Below, one piece after another: positions 1-15,189 of a stretch of 64,000 nucleotides of DNA (positions are counted from its first letter, which is position 1; every line of letters starts with the position of its first letter). A program made the position numbers and the translations under genes. Origin of the DNA: Glandiceps talaboti. Taxonomy: Eukaryota > Hemichordata > Enteropneusta > Spengelidae. The notes under the pieces are model-generated. The model searched no databases. It saw only the letters and a list, made by a program, of their open reading frames with translations, and was not told the origin of the DNA. The stretch is from contig NC_135549.1 in the NCBI RefSeq assembly GCF_964340395.1, forward strand, positions 5,832,001 to 5,896,000. The letters run 5' to 3'.

Positions 1-207
1 TTTCATTTTTCGCAATTTTTCTTTGAACTCCTGGGCATATTAAACGATATGTTAAATCGGTTACTACCCGATATCATCTCTTCGTTCGTCGTATAGCCGT
101 GAGTGCAGTTTCCGTAAGTAAGTACTGTTTCCTACATTCATGAATTTGGATGTGAATCACATGTGTACACTTACTTAATTCTATTCGTGAGTCTTGTCTA
201 ATTGTAT
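1..207. other. Unique AT-rich DNA, no gene seen
   Basis: No open frame of useful length and no repeat were recognised here. It runs directly into a TG microsatellite. Confidence 0.4.
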
Positions 208-213
208 GTGTGA

Positions 214-279
<66 letters not shown>
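208..279. repeat. (TG)n microsatellite
   Basis: A near-pure TG dinucleotide tract, preceded by a short TGAG-interrupted stretch. Confidence 0.95.
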
Positions 280-282
<3 letters not shown>

Positions 283-714
283 ATGCTCGTGTTCAAGGAT
301 TTCATAAGGGAGTATTCAGTAATCGTCATATTACAAATTTGTAAATTCATTTAGAGATTAGTTAGGGAATTCGAAACCAAGGTAGCCACATTTATTCGAT
401 GATTAGAAAGTTAAAGTTAAAGAGCTTGAATTGCCAGGAATAAGTCATCCTCTAATATGTTGACAACAATTGCAATAGTTTTTGACATGGTTATCTCTCG
501 TACTACCAGTCAACATAACGACTGAAAACATAGCTCAGTGGTTGTCTATGCTAAATAACCACCAAATTATAAAAAAACTACACGCCAAAGTGATCGTTAA
601 AATAACGATTGATATTTTCGTATCTTTAAGATATTTTTATAGAAATATTTTAAAGCAGATATACGAAATTGAATCGGACTAAGACTAAAAGCTATATCAC
701 CAAGTTTTTCAGAA
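280..714. other. Non-coding, one short spurious frame
   Basis: There is a 66-codon open frame at 482-682. It matches no family I recognise and has no splice or promoter context. It is probably chance in AT-rich DNA. Confidence 0.35.
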
Positions 715-1085
715 CATGTGCGATATGTCATGTTTGAAGTATTACCAAATTATATTTAATTTGAAGTTTGCATTTTTAAGATAAAGCCTAATTGCTGAAA
801 ATTATGTATTGTGCAAATGATTCATTAAAAATAAAAGCTACATCAACAAATTTGTCAGAACCCATGCACTTTGGTGTGGTTAATGAATGTAATAAATTAT
901 ATTACCTTTCCAGATTCAAAATTAATGTATAATTTAAGCAAATGGTTTTGCCTTGAAATGTCAAACTGAGATGATTCTACGATCAACTGCATGTTTTACT
1001 ACTGTTGGGGATTAATATTTTGAGCAAAAACTAAAGTACAACTTCACACATACATACACACATATCCACCTTTCTTTATGAAAGG
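715..1085 (-). repeat. R1 TG-type dispersed element, degenerate copy
   Basis: This stretch shares blocks with other R1 copies at 42540-43130 and 61430-61838. The shared blocks are a 'taccaaattatat' block, a 'cctaattnctgaaaattat' block and, near 1070-1085, the terminal palindrome of the type 'cctttcnnnngaaaggt'. It is diverged and lacks the long TG tract. It overlaps the left arm of the foldback at 915-1378. Confidence 0.5.
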
Positions 1086-1378
1086 TAAAACATACATTTA
1101 AAGTTCAATGGTTTAACGGTATCAAATTACGACTAGAAGCTACTCTTTCACAGCCACAGGAAGACTAACACACTTGATAAGTGAACAACATGCCAATAGG
1201 GTTGTATGCCACTAAAAGTACGTGATAATGACAGAATTCACTTCTCTTGAAGTCCTACTTTAGTTTTTGCTCATAATATTAATTCCACGCAGTAGTAAAA
1301 ACATAGTCGATCGTAGGAAAATCTCGGTTTGACATATCAAGGCAAAACCGTTTTCTTAAATTACACTTTAATTATGTA
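915..1378. mobile_element. Foldback element with ~130-bp inverted arms
   Basis: The left arm, about 915-1043, is the imperfect reverse complement of the right arm, about 1250-1378, with a spacer of about 205 bp. Shared blocks include 'gagcaaaaactaaagta', 'tttactactg' and 'ggttttgcctt'. No protein-coding capacity is visible. It could be a non-autonomous foldback transposon, or two R1 fragments that landed in opposite orientation. Confidence 0.6.
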
Positions 1379-1488
1379 TTATGCAAATGATCTGGAAAGT
1401 TTTAACACACTCAATATAATCACTGGACATTTTGAAAGAATCAAGTATGTGAAAAGAAAGAGGAGAGATAGGGAGAAGAGTGGAGCCA

Positions 1489-1541
1489 GACATACATACA
1501 TACATACATACATACATACATACATACATACATACATACAT

Positions 1542-1608
<67 letters not shown>

Positions 1609-1649
1609 GTCAGACAGACAGACAGACAGATAGACAGACATGTACATAC

Positions 1650-1688
<39 letters not shown>

Positions 1689-1710
1689 TGTACAGAGACA
1701 TAGACAGAGA
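1489..1710. repeat. Compound (CATA)n-(CAGA)n microsatellite
   Basis: Tetranucleotide CATA repeats from about 1489 to 1543 pass directly into CAGA repeats to about 1687, with minor interruptions (CAGT, TAGA, TGTACA). The long Cys/Val/Leu and Thr/Asp/Arg/Gln frames on both strands here are translations of the repeat. Confidence 0.95.
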
Positions 1711-2239
1711 CCGAGCAACAAAGACAATGAGACAAACATACAGGCAACACTATCCATTGCCCGCTAACTGTGATAAATGTTATCCATGTAAATGACTTGA
1801 GGTACAATTCTAGCTTAAAAAATCAAGAATACCTTGGAAACACCCATACATCGCATAATATCTAATCTATTAGAATCAAATACAGTATCCACATTAATCA
1901 GACTGTATCTCACGAACTGCGAAAACTCAATACTGACCTTTCACTACCGTTTTTATTGACTTGTTTTCTTTGCAACCATTCCAGTGCTACTTTGCTCTTT
2001 TCAACTCCCGAATGACCAATCTTTAGAAGCCGAATATATTGTTTTTCAATTCATGCTATCCTTTTTAACGGATGTGCATGGCATCGAGAGATTACCACGT
2101 ATGTTAATGACGCGTTCTAGCCGCATTTTATGGATGATGAATTTCCAAAGGTCAAAGGTTTTTATCAGAAGATGAATCGCTTCAGATAACCTGAAGATTT
2201 ATATATTTTCAGAATTCACCTGTAATTTATGTACATACA

Positions 2240-2620
2240 CTCTTTGTCATAAAAGCTTAGCATTTGGATGTTTGGGACACACACAATCCTTGTCATAAGA
2301 GCTTAGCATTTGCCGTTTTGTGCAACAATTTACTCTAAAACAGAACACACCAAAAGATGAGTCAGTTCCAGGCAACAAAACAAACAGTCCATTCGAAACC
2401 ACACCAACTTGTGTCTGTATCAACTCTCATTGACGGAACCTTTGATGTCTTCTGTTTTAGAGTAAATTGTTGCAGAAAACACCCAAATGCTCAGTAAGCT
2501 CTTATGACCAGAATTGAGGTGTTCGAAATACATTGAATCCTGGTCATAAAAGCTTAGCATTTGGGGATTTCTGCAACAATTTACTCTAAAACAGAACACA
2601 TCCAAGGGCCGTCAACACTG
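2240..2620. repeat. R4 'CTTAGCATTTG' module cluster
   Basis: One module recurs in alternating orientation. It reads 'gtcataaaagcttagcattt', a variable spacer, then 'caacaatttactctaaaac'. Forward copies lie at about 2247-2350 and 2545-2602, and a reverse copy at about 2440-2515. Further copies lie at 3344-3398, 46135-46990 and 48410-48545. The alternating orientation gives the region hairpin-forming potential. It encodes nothing obvious. Confidence 0.7.
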
Positions 2621-2779
2621 ATTGACATTTCGGGTAGTCTACACGACGGGTGTTTTCGGTGACCAACATCCCATACAATTCTGACTGTCCGACGCCCTGG
2701 CATTCGCTCGATCATGGATGGGTGGCTACCCATGCTTGTTAGCGAAATGTCATATGTACCCATTTTCCTGTTAATATTT

Positions 2780-2889
<110 letters not shown>

Positions 2890-3343
2890 AATGGGTCATC
2901 CTATCCATATTCTCGGAGGGTGATCTGAAAAAGTACCCCCTTTTTACGATTCCATGGACCTAGGTGGCCGACGAGATGCGAAACATCCATTGGACCGCGA
3001 CCAAGAAAACAGATCGTAAATTGTGATATTGCGATTCTGAAGAGTCACATATCACGGTAGTCCCGCTCGCAGACGGTGTACGCGTTTCGCTCAAGGGACG
3101 ACTTACTCCGTATACAAGCAGGACTAATATCACGACAGAGTACCATCTAATTTGGATGAAGAATCGTTGAAGTTTTTTAAAATTTGTTGTAGACACTGTA
3201 CGAAAAGACACAGCAAGAGAGGGGTTAAAAAGAAGACACGAGAAATAGCGGAAAGCGGGATGTCACCGAAAACACTGGACATCGCGTAGATGTCTACTGA
3301 CTGCTCGTGCGCTCTCTTCAAAGTTGAAAGCGGCATCTTCTGA

Positions 3344-3398
3344 TGTTCATAAATGCTTAGCAATTGAGAGTTAATGTCAACAATTTACTCTGTTCAGC
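3344..3398 (+). repeat. R4 module, single degenerate copy
   Basis: It carries 'cataaatgcttagcaattga' followed by 'caacaatttactctgttc'. This is the order and spacing of the R4 module at 2545-2602. Confidence 0.5.
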
Positions 3399-3612
3399 TA
3401 TGAGAAAAGCCAATAATAAAATTATAAAAGTGACTTATACATCTGAAGGAATATTGTATTTTCATTATGTTTTTTGTTTTACGGTACAACTTTTTTACCA
3501 TCGCAAGTCTACTTGCTTCTCACTTTTTCCCCCAGCCGATGTAAGTATGTTTTACAGTGATAACCCAAACACTTGATGCATCAGATGATTTATCACATGA
3601 ATACGGCAAAAG

Positions 3613-3919
3613 AAATTGTTTCTGGTCAGCGCGCGCATCACTTAAATACCCTCGCATCGGTCTTTTTATTGTGTTTGCCCGACACATGCAGTCTGTAGAT
3701 CCGGGAAAACACAAAATATAACCCTCCCTACTTCACTGAAGACAATCCTAGAGGCAATCATGAACAAGGAAATGGCATCTTGCCCCACATACCCACTTTG
3801 CTGTAATGAACTAAATACAAAGAACAGTACTAAATAGTAGACTGAGTGTTGAGAATAGAATTTAAAAAAAATTCGCGTCGTCGCACCACTAGACAAAATG
3901 TCCTGACCAGAAACATTTC
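3613..3919 (+). mobile_element. R2 MITE copy 1 (CTGACCAGAAA termini)
   Basis: It begins with 'aaattgtttctggtcag' and ends with 'ctgaccagaaacattt', giving terminal inverted repeats of about 16 bp. The interior, about 307 bp in all, aligns with 8815-9130 (reverse) and 61124-61411 (forward). Conserved interior blocks include 'actgaagacaa', 'ggcatcttgccccacatac' and 'gcaccactagacaaaatgtc'. There is no transposase. This is a short non-autonomous DNA transposon; the autonomous partner and superfamily are not identifiable here. Target duplications are unclear. Confidence 0.7.
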
Positions 3920-5953
3920 ATGTTTTCGTCCTAAGGGTATATAATCACAAGAAGTATATCCTTAATGAAGGAAAAACCTGTTATAGGAAAAATTGTTACA
4001 AATAAACCTACATACAAGCTTTTCACATCAACGTATCAAACTGCTTCATCCAAATGTATACTATTCATGGTTTCCATGGTTTCCACAATAATATACATAG
4101 TGAAATATATTCGCTTTGGAACTTTTCACAATGACTACTTAACGACAATGTGTGATCAAGTCCCTTATAATAGACGGATACAAACGTGGCAAATATGTAA
4201 ACGTGTATGTACAAAAGTGATTCCATTTGAATATCTACCTTGCAAAACATTAAATTTAACTATTGCGTAATATTAATATTTAATATTGACACTTTTGCAA
4301 AGGTCGCTAAATGGTTAATCCTTTAATACCAATCTGTTACTTTTACACATCATTTAATAAAACTACATATATGTTAACTTTTTTCCCGCCTCCTGTAAAA
4401 ACATAACATCACGGACAAAAAAGCTAGCTATTGACAATACAAATACAAATACAATGAATTGAATATTGGTTAAGCTATTCGTTCGTCGACCGTTCTTTTC
4501 TTTCATCGTCTATATTGAATCTACAATCGAACGCATGTATTTATCATTCGTGTTGTGATTGCATTTGTAGATTTATAGTACGAAAGGATGTGCTGTTTTA
4601 CACGCAATTCGTAGAGAGCCAATGTCGGTGACAAGTGACATGCAACATTTAGGTATATATGGAACGATGACTCGCTACGTATACATTTGTGGCAAAAAGG
4701 CGATGACAAATCTGCGATTTACATCCATAAATCAGGAAGACAAACTGTCTTAAGTTAGCATGGACCTGTCAGTAGTGAAGGTAAAATGAGCAGTGTGCCG
4801 ACAGGCATTAATTGTACAATTTCAAATTATTTAAGATACTATGCCCCCGTTACCTGGCACATCGAGCGAATTAAGCACTATTACACGGTGGTTTGTGATT
4901 ATGCCTGCAAGGCAGAGGTCACAAGTACGGTAAGGCATTTCAATGGATGAGATCCAATTTACACTGTTACAGATCTTAATACATGTCTACACAAAACAAA
5001 ATGACGAAACAACGGGTGACAATTTCGCAATATTTTCTGAAACCTCCATCGATTAAGATGGTAATTTGGGGTTTTCAGCAACTATGAATATTACATTATT
5101 TGTAATTCGATACAAGTCAATAAAAAAGACGTTTTGTATCAACACTGAACAGAGAAAGCTATGCCAAGTACCCGGTATACTACGTTATTGTAGTGTCAAG
5201 TATGCTATCGAGTGTAACCATCGAACTACATTAATTTTAGAGGTGGTAGATTTATGAAGAAGGAAACACTCCGAGAGACAGTACAATATGTACATTAACA
5301 TCAATAACATAAATATAATTATGTTTGTACATAGTAGAATTATCAAATTGCCTGGATATATTTTCATTTTTTAATATTCCCTAAATATTCCTTAATATTC
5401 CCATAAAGTCACAGTCGTACAAAATGAAATGTATGCGTCACAGTGTAATACTATGTATAGAAGGTGGGCAGGAGGGTCCCCCAGTACAACTTGCGGAAAA
5501 AATAAGTTTTCAATTACAAATTACGAAGATACAATTTCATTTTTTACACTTAGGATCAACAAACACAATTTACGAATAACGGAGAATATAAATTTGGAGT
5601 TTGCGTTTTCCAATTGTAACTGAACAGTTGATGCACTAAAGGTCATTCTAATGCATCTCCTTGTACTCATGGAAACATATAGATAATGGGATGAGCAGTC
5701 AGTGTATAACCTGCCGCTCAGGCTCAAAGTATTCTTATTTTAGCTGTAGTATTTTGTATTTTTCTGAGTTGCAAACTAACGCTAACCGTTTATGTGTAGT
5801 TTGTAGATGGAATCCACACTTTTATTCCATGTTAACATTATTTAATTCCAAGGATTATATATAATTGGAAGTGAAAATATATACATATATTTTAAAGGTT
5901 TTTTAAAGTTTCTTTTACATTTTTCTTAAATAATTAATTTCGGATGGTGGCCC
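3920..5953. other. AT-rich non-coding DNA
   Basis: It has only short open frames on both strands, the longest about 100 codons at 3965-4270. None resembles a known domain and no repeat family was recognised. Confidence 0.35.
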
Positions 5954-6496
5954 GAAAAAAATTGTGTTTCTTCGGACCACTCGATTTCCATAGCAGGGAT
6001 GTGGAGTAACTCAAATGAGTCGCTGTACTTTGAACTTGCATAGATATTTGATTTCAATACACGCGAGTACATATAATACGATGGCACTCATACTGTTTTA
6101 TTTGTTCTTCATCCAACCAATAAACTCAATGCAATAAACGTTCAATCGACTATTGGTCCTTATGCTGCCCTTCTCAACAGAGGGCAAGTGTCGGAAGTCA
6201 AGGCCTGGTGAAATTCTTAGAGGGGTGGGGGTTCGATGAATTTTCCCATCGGGACAACAAAAAGACTATCAACCTGGGGCATATGACCTCCTCCCTGGAG
6301 GACAATAAGAAAATAAAAAAGGTCTATAATCTGCCAGTAGGAGTGATGTTGTGTGTACTCGAGTGTATACAAATCAAATGTCTATGCACGTTCAAAGTAC
6401 AGCTACCAATGTTTGAGGTGTACCGGAAGTCAGTCATGTAAGTTACTCAACACCCTGCTATGGAAATCGAGTGGTCCGAAGAAAGGCAATTTTTTG
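5954..6496. mobile_element. Long-TIR foldback element (~0.54 kb)
   Basis: The outer ~45 bp of the left end (5954-6010) and right end (6440-6496) are nearly perfect reverse complements around 'cggaccactcgatttccat'. Homology resumes around 'gtactttgaac' and 'catagatatttgatttcaat', so the arms reach about 130-145 bp with an insertion in one arm. The 77-codon frame inside is not recognisable. This fits a non-autonomous DNA transposon of foldback/MITE type. No clear target duplication was seen. Confidence 0.75.
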
Positions 6497-6528
6497 TTCC
6501 TGACCACGATCCAACATTAATTATTACC

Positions 6529-6592
6529 GCGAAAAAAAAGAAAAAAAAAAAAGAAAAAAAAAGAAGAAATATATATATATATATATATATAC
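6529..6592. repeat. Purine tract plus (AT)n
   Basis: An A-rich AAAAG tract runs directly into about 24 bp of AT repeat and abuts the R5 module that follows. Confidence 0.9.
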
Positions 6593-8814
<2,222 letters not shown>

Positions 8815-9130
8815 TTTGGTTCAGGTCAGGACAATTTGTCTGGAACGGTGCGACTGCGCGATTTTTGTTTCTCAACAAACCTGTAACTCGGGTTTGCTAT
8901 TTATGGCAGTTACTTTTCTTTTTTTATTGGTACTTTAGAGCAAGTGTGCATAGGGACATATGCCATTTGCTTGTTCATGATTGGCTCTGCAGTTGTCTTC
9001 ACTGAAGTAGGGAGGGTTATTTTTGGGTTTCCCCCACGAATCTGCAGACTGCATGGGCAGGACAAACACACACAAAAGACTGACGCGAGGGTATATGTAA
9101 GTGATGCGTGCGCTGACCAGAAACATTTCT
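8815..9130 (-). mobile_element. R2 MITE copy 2 (reverse orientation)
   Basis: It ends with 'gctgaccagaaacatttct' and starts with a degraded complement, 'ggttcaggtcaggacaattt'. The interior is the reverse complement of copy 1 at 3613-3919, including 'gttgtcttcactgaagtag' and 'atatgccatttgcttgttca'. It is about 316 bp with no coding capacity. Confidence 0.7.
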
Positions 9131-9267
9131 TTTGGGGCTTAATAAGACAGCTCTTATACCTTGGGTTAAACAGCAGGGTTTTAAAATAAATGTCATATAG
9201 CCTATATAGCCTATATACATTATTTACAAATGTGGTGGTTGTTCTTTAAATTTCTTATTGTCTAATA

Positions 9268-9288
9268 TGTGTGTGTGTGTGTGCGTGC

Positions 9289-9378
<90 letters not shown>
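9268..9378. repeat. (TG)n microsatellite
   Basis: About 110 bp of TG repeat with a few CG interruptions near its start. Confidence 0.97.
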
Positions 9379-9380
<2 letters not shown>

Positions 9381-12300
9381 ATTGTCCGAGAAAGAGACTG
9401 GGAGGAGTTGTATAATAGACGACAGATGTATCACGTTGATCGTGGTAAATACAAACTTGAATTCTGTTGCATCATATTCTCTTTCCACTGTCAGAAAATG
9501 TGATTGTTGTAGACATTTTGCTGTGAAAGGTGGAAGGCAATTTCCAGGTAATTTAATGGTGCTCGCTGAATCCAAAAACCATGCAACTTAAAAAACGACC
9601 TCTCCAAGCTCATTTCCCCGTTTTTAGCTTCCAGACTTGTGACTACCATCAGTGTTTGAATTATTTGCGGAGTCTAGTCACAAGTTAATTTGAGCATTTT
9701 CTAAGCTTCACTGCTTAAGCAATATGGTTCATGACGTGCCAAATGAGAATCTATTAAAAAATATTCTCACGTGGCAACTTATAGTAAATGCATTGATGAA
9801 TTCCAAGATAATCCATATGGTTGATACATACTAGCTATATTATTCCATTGGATAATAGCAATCGTATTTATATTTGATTTGAAGCACATTAATCTGACCC
9901 CACTCTAAATTGCCTTCAGATATTTACTCGGAGGTTAGAATATTTTGTACTCCAATGATTGCATATTGACCTGTCAAGGCCTTTTGCGATTAGCACCTTA
10001 TCATCACTTATGGTGAATAATGTCAAGTGTAACTGACTAATAGGTTATCGATTGCACAAGTGCCCTTTCAATTATATTAACCCTTGCAATCTACACCTAG
10101 ATTTGTGCTCCATACAAGTCTATCACATTTTATTGTCGATGGGCTTCGTGTGTCGACATTATATATATTCAGTATTGAGTACATAGCCTTTCGGATACTT
10201 TCCTCATGGAATTATCCTTCTCTTCCAGTGATACACATTCCCAGAGTAAGGTCGACATAAAATGACATGAGATCCATTCAAATCCGGTATATTTCATTAA
10301 TCGATTAATGCAATTCTTTATAATTCAGATGTTGTTTTTTTCACTTTTCTCTGCGATTTTGTTCAGCAGGTCATATACCTGCATATCAATTTCATAGACT
10401 TTGCACTGAATATACACTATTGGAAACATAAAAATTCAGCCGTCTACATCCTTCGTTAGTGAGCGAATTTTAAGTTTGTAATACAATTTAAACTGTCAGG
10501 TTTCTGAAGGCCTTGAGAATGTTTATGGCAACTTAAGTTTATTTGCTACAATATCGTATTGTAGACACAAACAACACATTCAGTCGGTGTAGGTGTGTAC
10601 TTGTTTGTAATAGCAAATAGAAACTGAATAACCAGCAATTTCACTCATGGTTTTATCTGGCAGCTGCTATTTTAGCGAGGACGATCAAATTATATCTAAA
10701 GCACTCTCATGATGGCAGTGTCATCATGTAGTCTTAATCAATACGTCTCATATAACGAGAAGCAGCACACACAGAATTGGTGAATGGTGTTTGATCTTTA
10801 ATTTTATCAACTTGCCCAGTCCAAAAAGTTTTAAAATTGCCGTAAGAATACCAAACTTGCTTTATTGTGTGTGTTACTAAGAGTTCACTCTCACCTCGAC
10901 CAAGTGGAGATGGAAATGGCGCTGACCATTCAATTCAATCGTTAGTTTTTTGGCTTCCAAACACACAAATACAATCGTACTTAAAATTCCACCCCTACTT
11001 ATATCCGTCCTTTAGTTCTGTCATTTGCATTATTTTTATAGGTCAAAAAGGATACTTCTTTGGACAGTAAGATTTATTGCCAATTACAACAAAGTCCATT
11101 CCATTCACTGGAATCACCTTTAGTTCTCTTAATATTGACTGTGTTTGCTTTTCATGACAAAAATGTCTTTTGGTCCAATCATTTCAATGCAATATGTTGT
11201 TTAAATACACAATACTCTTTACATAAGGATATTGTCCGCCATCTTAAATGTTGTTCTTGACAGCGTGATTTCTCATTGCCATTTGCAAACTAAAAGTACC
11301 TCGTCACAGAAGTTCAATTTGGCATAACAAAGGTCAAGGAGCATGTTAAAGTGTTTATGCCTTATTGTCGAATAACTGCCCTCTGATTGAAGAGGCAGTT
11401 TGCTCTTCTGCTGCAAGCGGTTCATCATGAGTCTCCAACACTTACTATGGCTTCAGTTGTGATGCACAAAATAACTAACTTCATAAAAACATGAAATCGT
11501 TTGATAAACATTCGCAATCTTCATATTCTATCTTGATGTGTCGGCACAGAATAATTTCAAACTCGGTTCATGTAAACAACATATGCCCACGGATTACGAT
11601 AATTCGTCTTTTTCCATATTAATATGTGATCTTTTGTTCTCGGAATGCACTGTACACAGTCAGTTAATTTAATCATGTTTGTTTAATCAGAAAAGTGTTT
11701 AACTACAATTTGCTGTTTCAATTCGTAAAAGAAAAACCGGATTTTGACCTTAAATACATTTTAGTGAGAGGGTTACCTTACCTTTACTTGTGATGTTAAG
11801 CTTGTTCAGGTAATTAGTCACTTTCCAGTTTGTTTAGAATTAACATTTATTTCTTTTATTTGTCAAACAAAAGATTTACTCCTTGTAAATACCGGTCAAA
11901 ATGTTCACTATGAAATCTGGAAGTAATCCCAGATTTCACAGCATTTTCCAAGTATCTTCTAAAATATCACTATAACTTCCAAGTCAGTTTTTAACATGTC
12001 CTAGCTTCTTTTAATCAAAGTTCATGGTCTTAGAAATCGCCAGGAGATCTCAATCACTGCCATTAGTCATCCTACAGTTCAGTAGTATGAACCCATGTAA
12101 ATATGTCCTCCCATCATTTGAATGGGGACTTTATGTGTGAGAGAAAAAACTATTCTTCTATATTTCCTAAAGGAAATTACCTTCATAATTATGTTGTTGA
12201 TATTACATCTTGTTCTTAATAGCAATAATTAAAGTAAAGTGAAAAGAAATGAAAATCATGTAGGGCCCTGGTCTGTATATGTTATATACTGCCCTGTATA

Positions 12301-13860
12301 TATGAATACTAAATTATGGCGATTTTGATTGAACACGCATGTAGGATATATATCTTCCGTTTCAGTAGTGAATGCCATATGACTGCCCAAACTTAAACAA
12401 AATACGAAATGAAAAGTAAATGTTCATACAGACAGAGACACACTATTCACACAGACACCCAGACAAACACATATATGTCTGTCTGTCTGTCTGTCTGTCT
12501 GTGTGTTAACCTGATCGGTGAAATTGCACGATTCTTGAACTGTGCAAACAGTTAATTAAACGGTCGATCGTATGTCATCATATTTCTAGGATTAAGATAC
12601 ACATGTATAAATACTTACATTTTGATGTCATTTGCGGGAATGAATCGGGTTTCTTTGTTTTCCAAAGCTATCAAACTTTGAATTTGTCTTATCATTTCCT
12701 TTGAATATTTGTAATTTATGTATTGTGTGTAGTGTATTTCGAAGGATCGGCTTTATGAACTGGCGGGTATTTTGAGAGATAAAATCATTACTGAAAGCAT
12801 ATAATCATGCACTCAAAGTCAAATTGCTAATATACAATTGTAAACAATACATAGGAGCAATATACAAACCAAAGACACGAACGCCCGTCAGAGTCCATGT
12901 CTAATACTCAGAAAGTAATTACCCTGAATGTAAAACGATATTCTCTCCGGGGTCCTTTTACCTTTAACTAGAAAAACGTCATGATAGAGTAAACACATTT
13001 GAGTGTTGTATTATGCAAATAGATTTCCATGTGATATCCCTTTCTAGCTGTATCAGAATATAACTGTTTGTTTTGTGTGGTCAACAGGTTATCCAATATC
13101 GTCAATACTAATCAGATTTCATGAAATACTGACATATGTAGGTGTACTTTGTGGTTATACATGGCCTCGTAAATTGTATCTGTTGAATAAATTGTAAGGT
13201 TTAATTTTAGTTACAATGTTCTGAAAGAGAGACTGAGATTTTGCTATTGATATGCAATATATCTGTCGCAGTAACAATGAGTTAAGCTGTCGAATAACCG
13301 TAAACTATTATTTACCCTGTCATGAGTAGCTTAGATAAGTTAATTATCAGTCATGTACTATTGTGTGTTGTAGAGAGATCACTATTTCACCAAGTAATAC
13401 TTTCATTGCAAAATGGAAAGATTAGTAACGTCAGTAATAAAGGTGTAGCAAAATTGCCTTCCTTATATTTTCACACATTTACCTTCTATTTTCACAAAGC
13501 TTCTTTGTAGGTAAAAATAATATACATCTACTGCCGATGTAGTTTTTTTTCACAAGCAGTAGCTCGTGATCACATACACCCACGTTTATTTCAAATCTCA
13601 TATTTATGTTATCAATTTCTTATTTATATTGAAGCATTCGCTAAGAAAAATTTATAACTTATTAATTCATTTAATACTTGTCTAATATATGATTAATTAA
13701 TGTTTATATGTATATATTTATGATTAATTTGAATTATCCGCTACTGTGTGACGTCAAACAGGGGGTGATTTCAGAGCATATCACCCCTGTTCTACCGAAC
13801 TAGTCCGCGGAATCATACTCGGAGCATTATGACGTAAAACTAACATTGATTTCAGGGGAT

Positions 13861-13895
<35 letters not shown>

Positions 13896-15189
13896 GCATG
13901 TCTATGTGTATTGTTTCGTATCACAACTGTTTCATTTTGTAACAGAATACAAAGTTTAACATGGTAAATTAATCTACGTTTTCATGCATAATGAAGTTAA
14001 GACAAAAATCGTACTATAGAAAAAATTATTTTATTAGCGTTTAGCTTGGAGCCCATCATCATTTCCATTCTTGAAATTATTATCAAAATTGTGTAATCGA
14101 ATACTTGTCATTATAAAAATCCCACATAAATCTTATATTGGAAACTGAGAAGAATCTATTTTCATCATTGCCACTTCAAAAGGATCATGTTAATCATGAT
14201 ATCAAATATTAGTGTTATGTTAGGATGTACTTAAAAATCCTAACATATCATAGATACACTACAGTAATAACACTGCCACCAAACGTCAAATCAAATGTCA
14301 AGACAATGTTTATTGATAGGCAAGTTATTGAAAATTTGATGTTGAAATGTTATCCTAAATAATCTTTGGCTTCCGTGCATTGCTTTCACACAAAATGTCA
14401 CGACAGACAATATAAAAAAACTAAGAAGGAGTTAAGTTACAGCTAATTAAACTTAGGATAAATCGCTTAGTGTTATTAACACGAGGAAAAGGAAACTAAA
14501 AAAATGTTGTTTTTAATATACTGTCGATGGACTTTATTGAGATGGAGACGGGTGTATTACATGAAGATAGATATTAAAAGTTGACTATATTCAGTAGATA
14601 TATATGCAAGCAGACAGTGATGAGAAATTGGATTCCGTCATCCTCTAATCTATTTTAGTCTCTAGTTTTACAGGAGATAGCACCCACGAAGTCAATTTTC
14701 ATTTTGCCCGGGACGTCCATGAAAAATATATGTTGTGTACATAGAGTTGATCGGACTTCTTTTAACTATTCGCGAACTCTTGACCTGATCAACGTTGTTT
14801 CGATCAAAGCAATCTATGTAACTTGATTTACAAACGTTTCTCAATTAGAGCCATTGTGTTTATCAAACGGAAGACATGCCCTTGTGCAACGCGTCTAGTT
14901 TTAATACACAAACTGCTTCATGAACGTGTTTCATTTCTAATTTCATCATTTGTCGAATCCATCGATATTGAAAAATTGTTGTTACATTTTCTATAGTTTG
15001 GTATATTAAATATAACGTATAAAGTTCCTTTCAGAAGAAAATAGCTTATACCTAGAAACTTAGCATTCGTTACACGGATTTGTCTGTTTGGCATGGCAGT
15101 CTCACATCACAACACAAAAAATCTGTTCTGGATAACTACAATTTTTACAAAGTAAAATTTACAAAGTAAAATATCTAGAAATGCTATTA
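9379..15189. other. Largely unique AT-rich DNA, no gene seen
   Basis: There is no convincing exon in about 5.8 kb. The longest frames are under 70 codons. Small items are a CAGA/GTCTG-rich stretch at 12431-12503 that is partly self-complementary, and an (AT)n tract at 13862-13895. It is the most repeat-poor part of the left half, so distal regulatory sequence is possible, but nothing in it shows that. Confidence 0.35.

Noticed and set aside
1329-1807. Long Cys/Val/Leu and Thr/Asp/Gln open frames on both strands
   Set aside because: They are translations of CATA/CAGA tetranucleotide repeats, which stay open in several frames.
9255-9591. His-Thr and Cys-Val repeat frames
   Set aside because: Translations of the TG/CA microsatellite.
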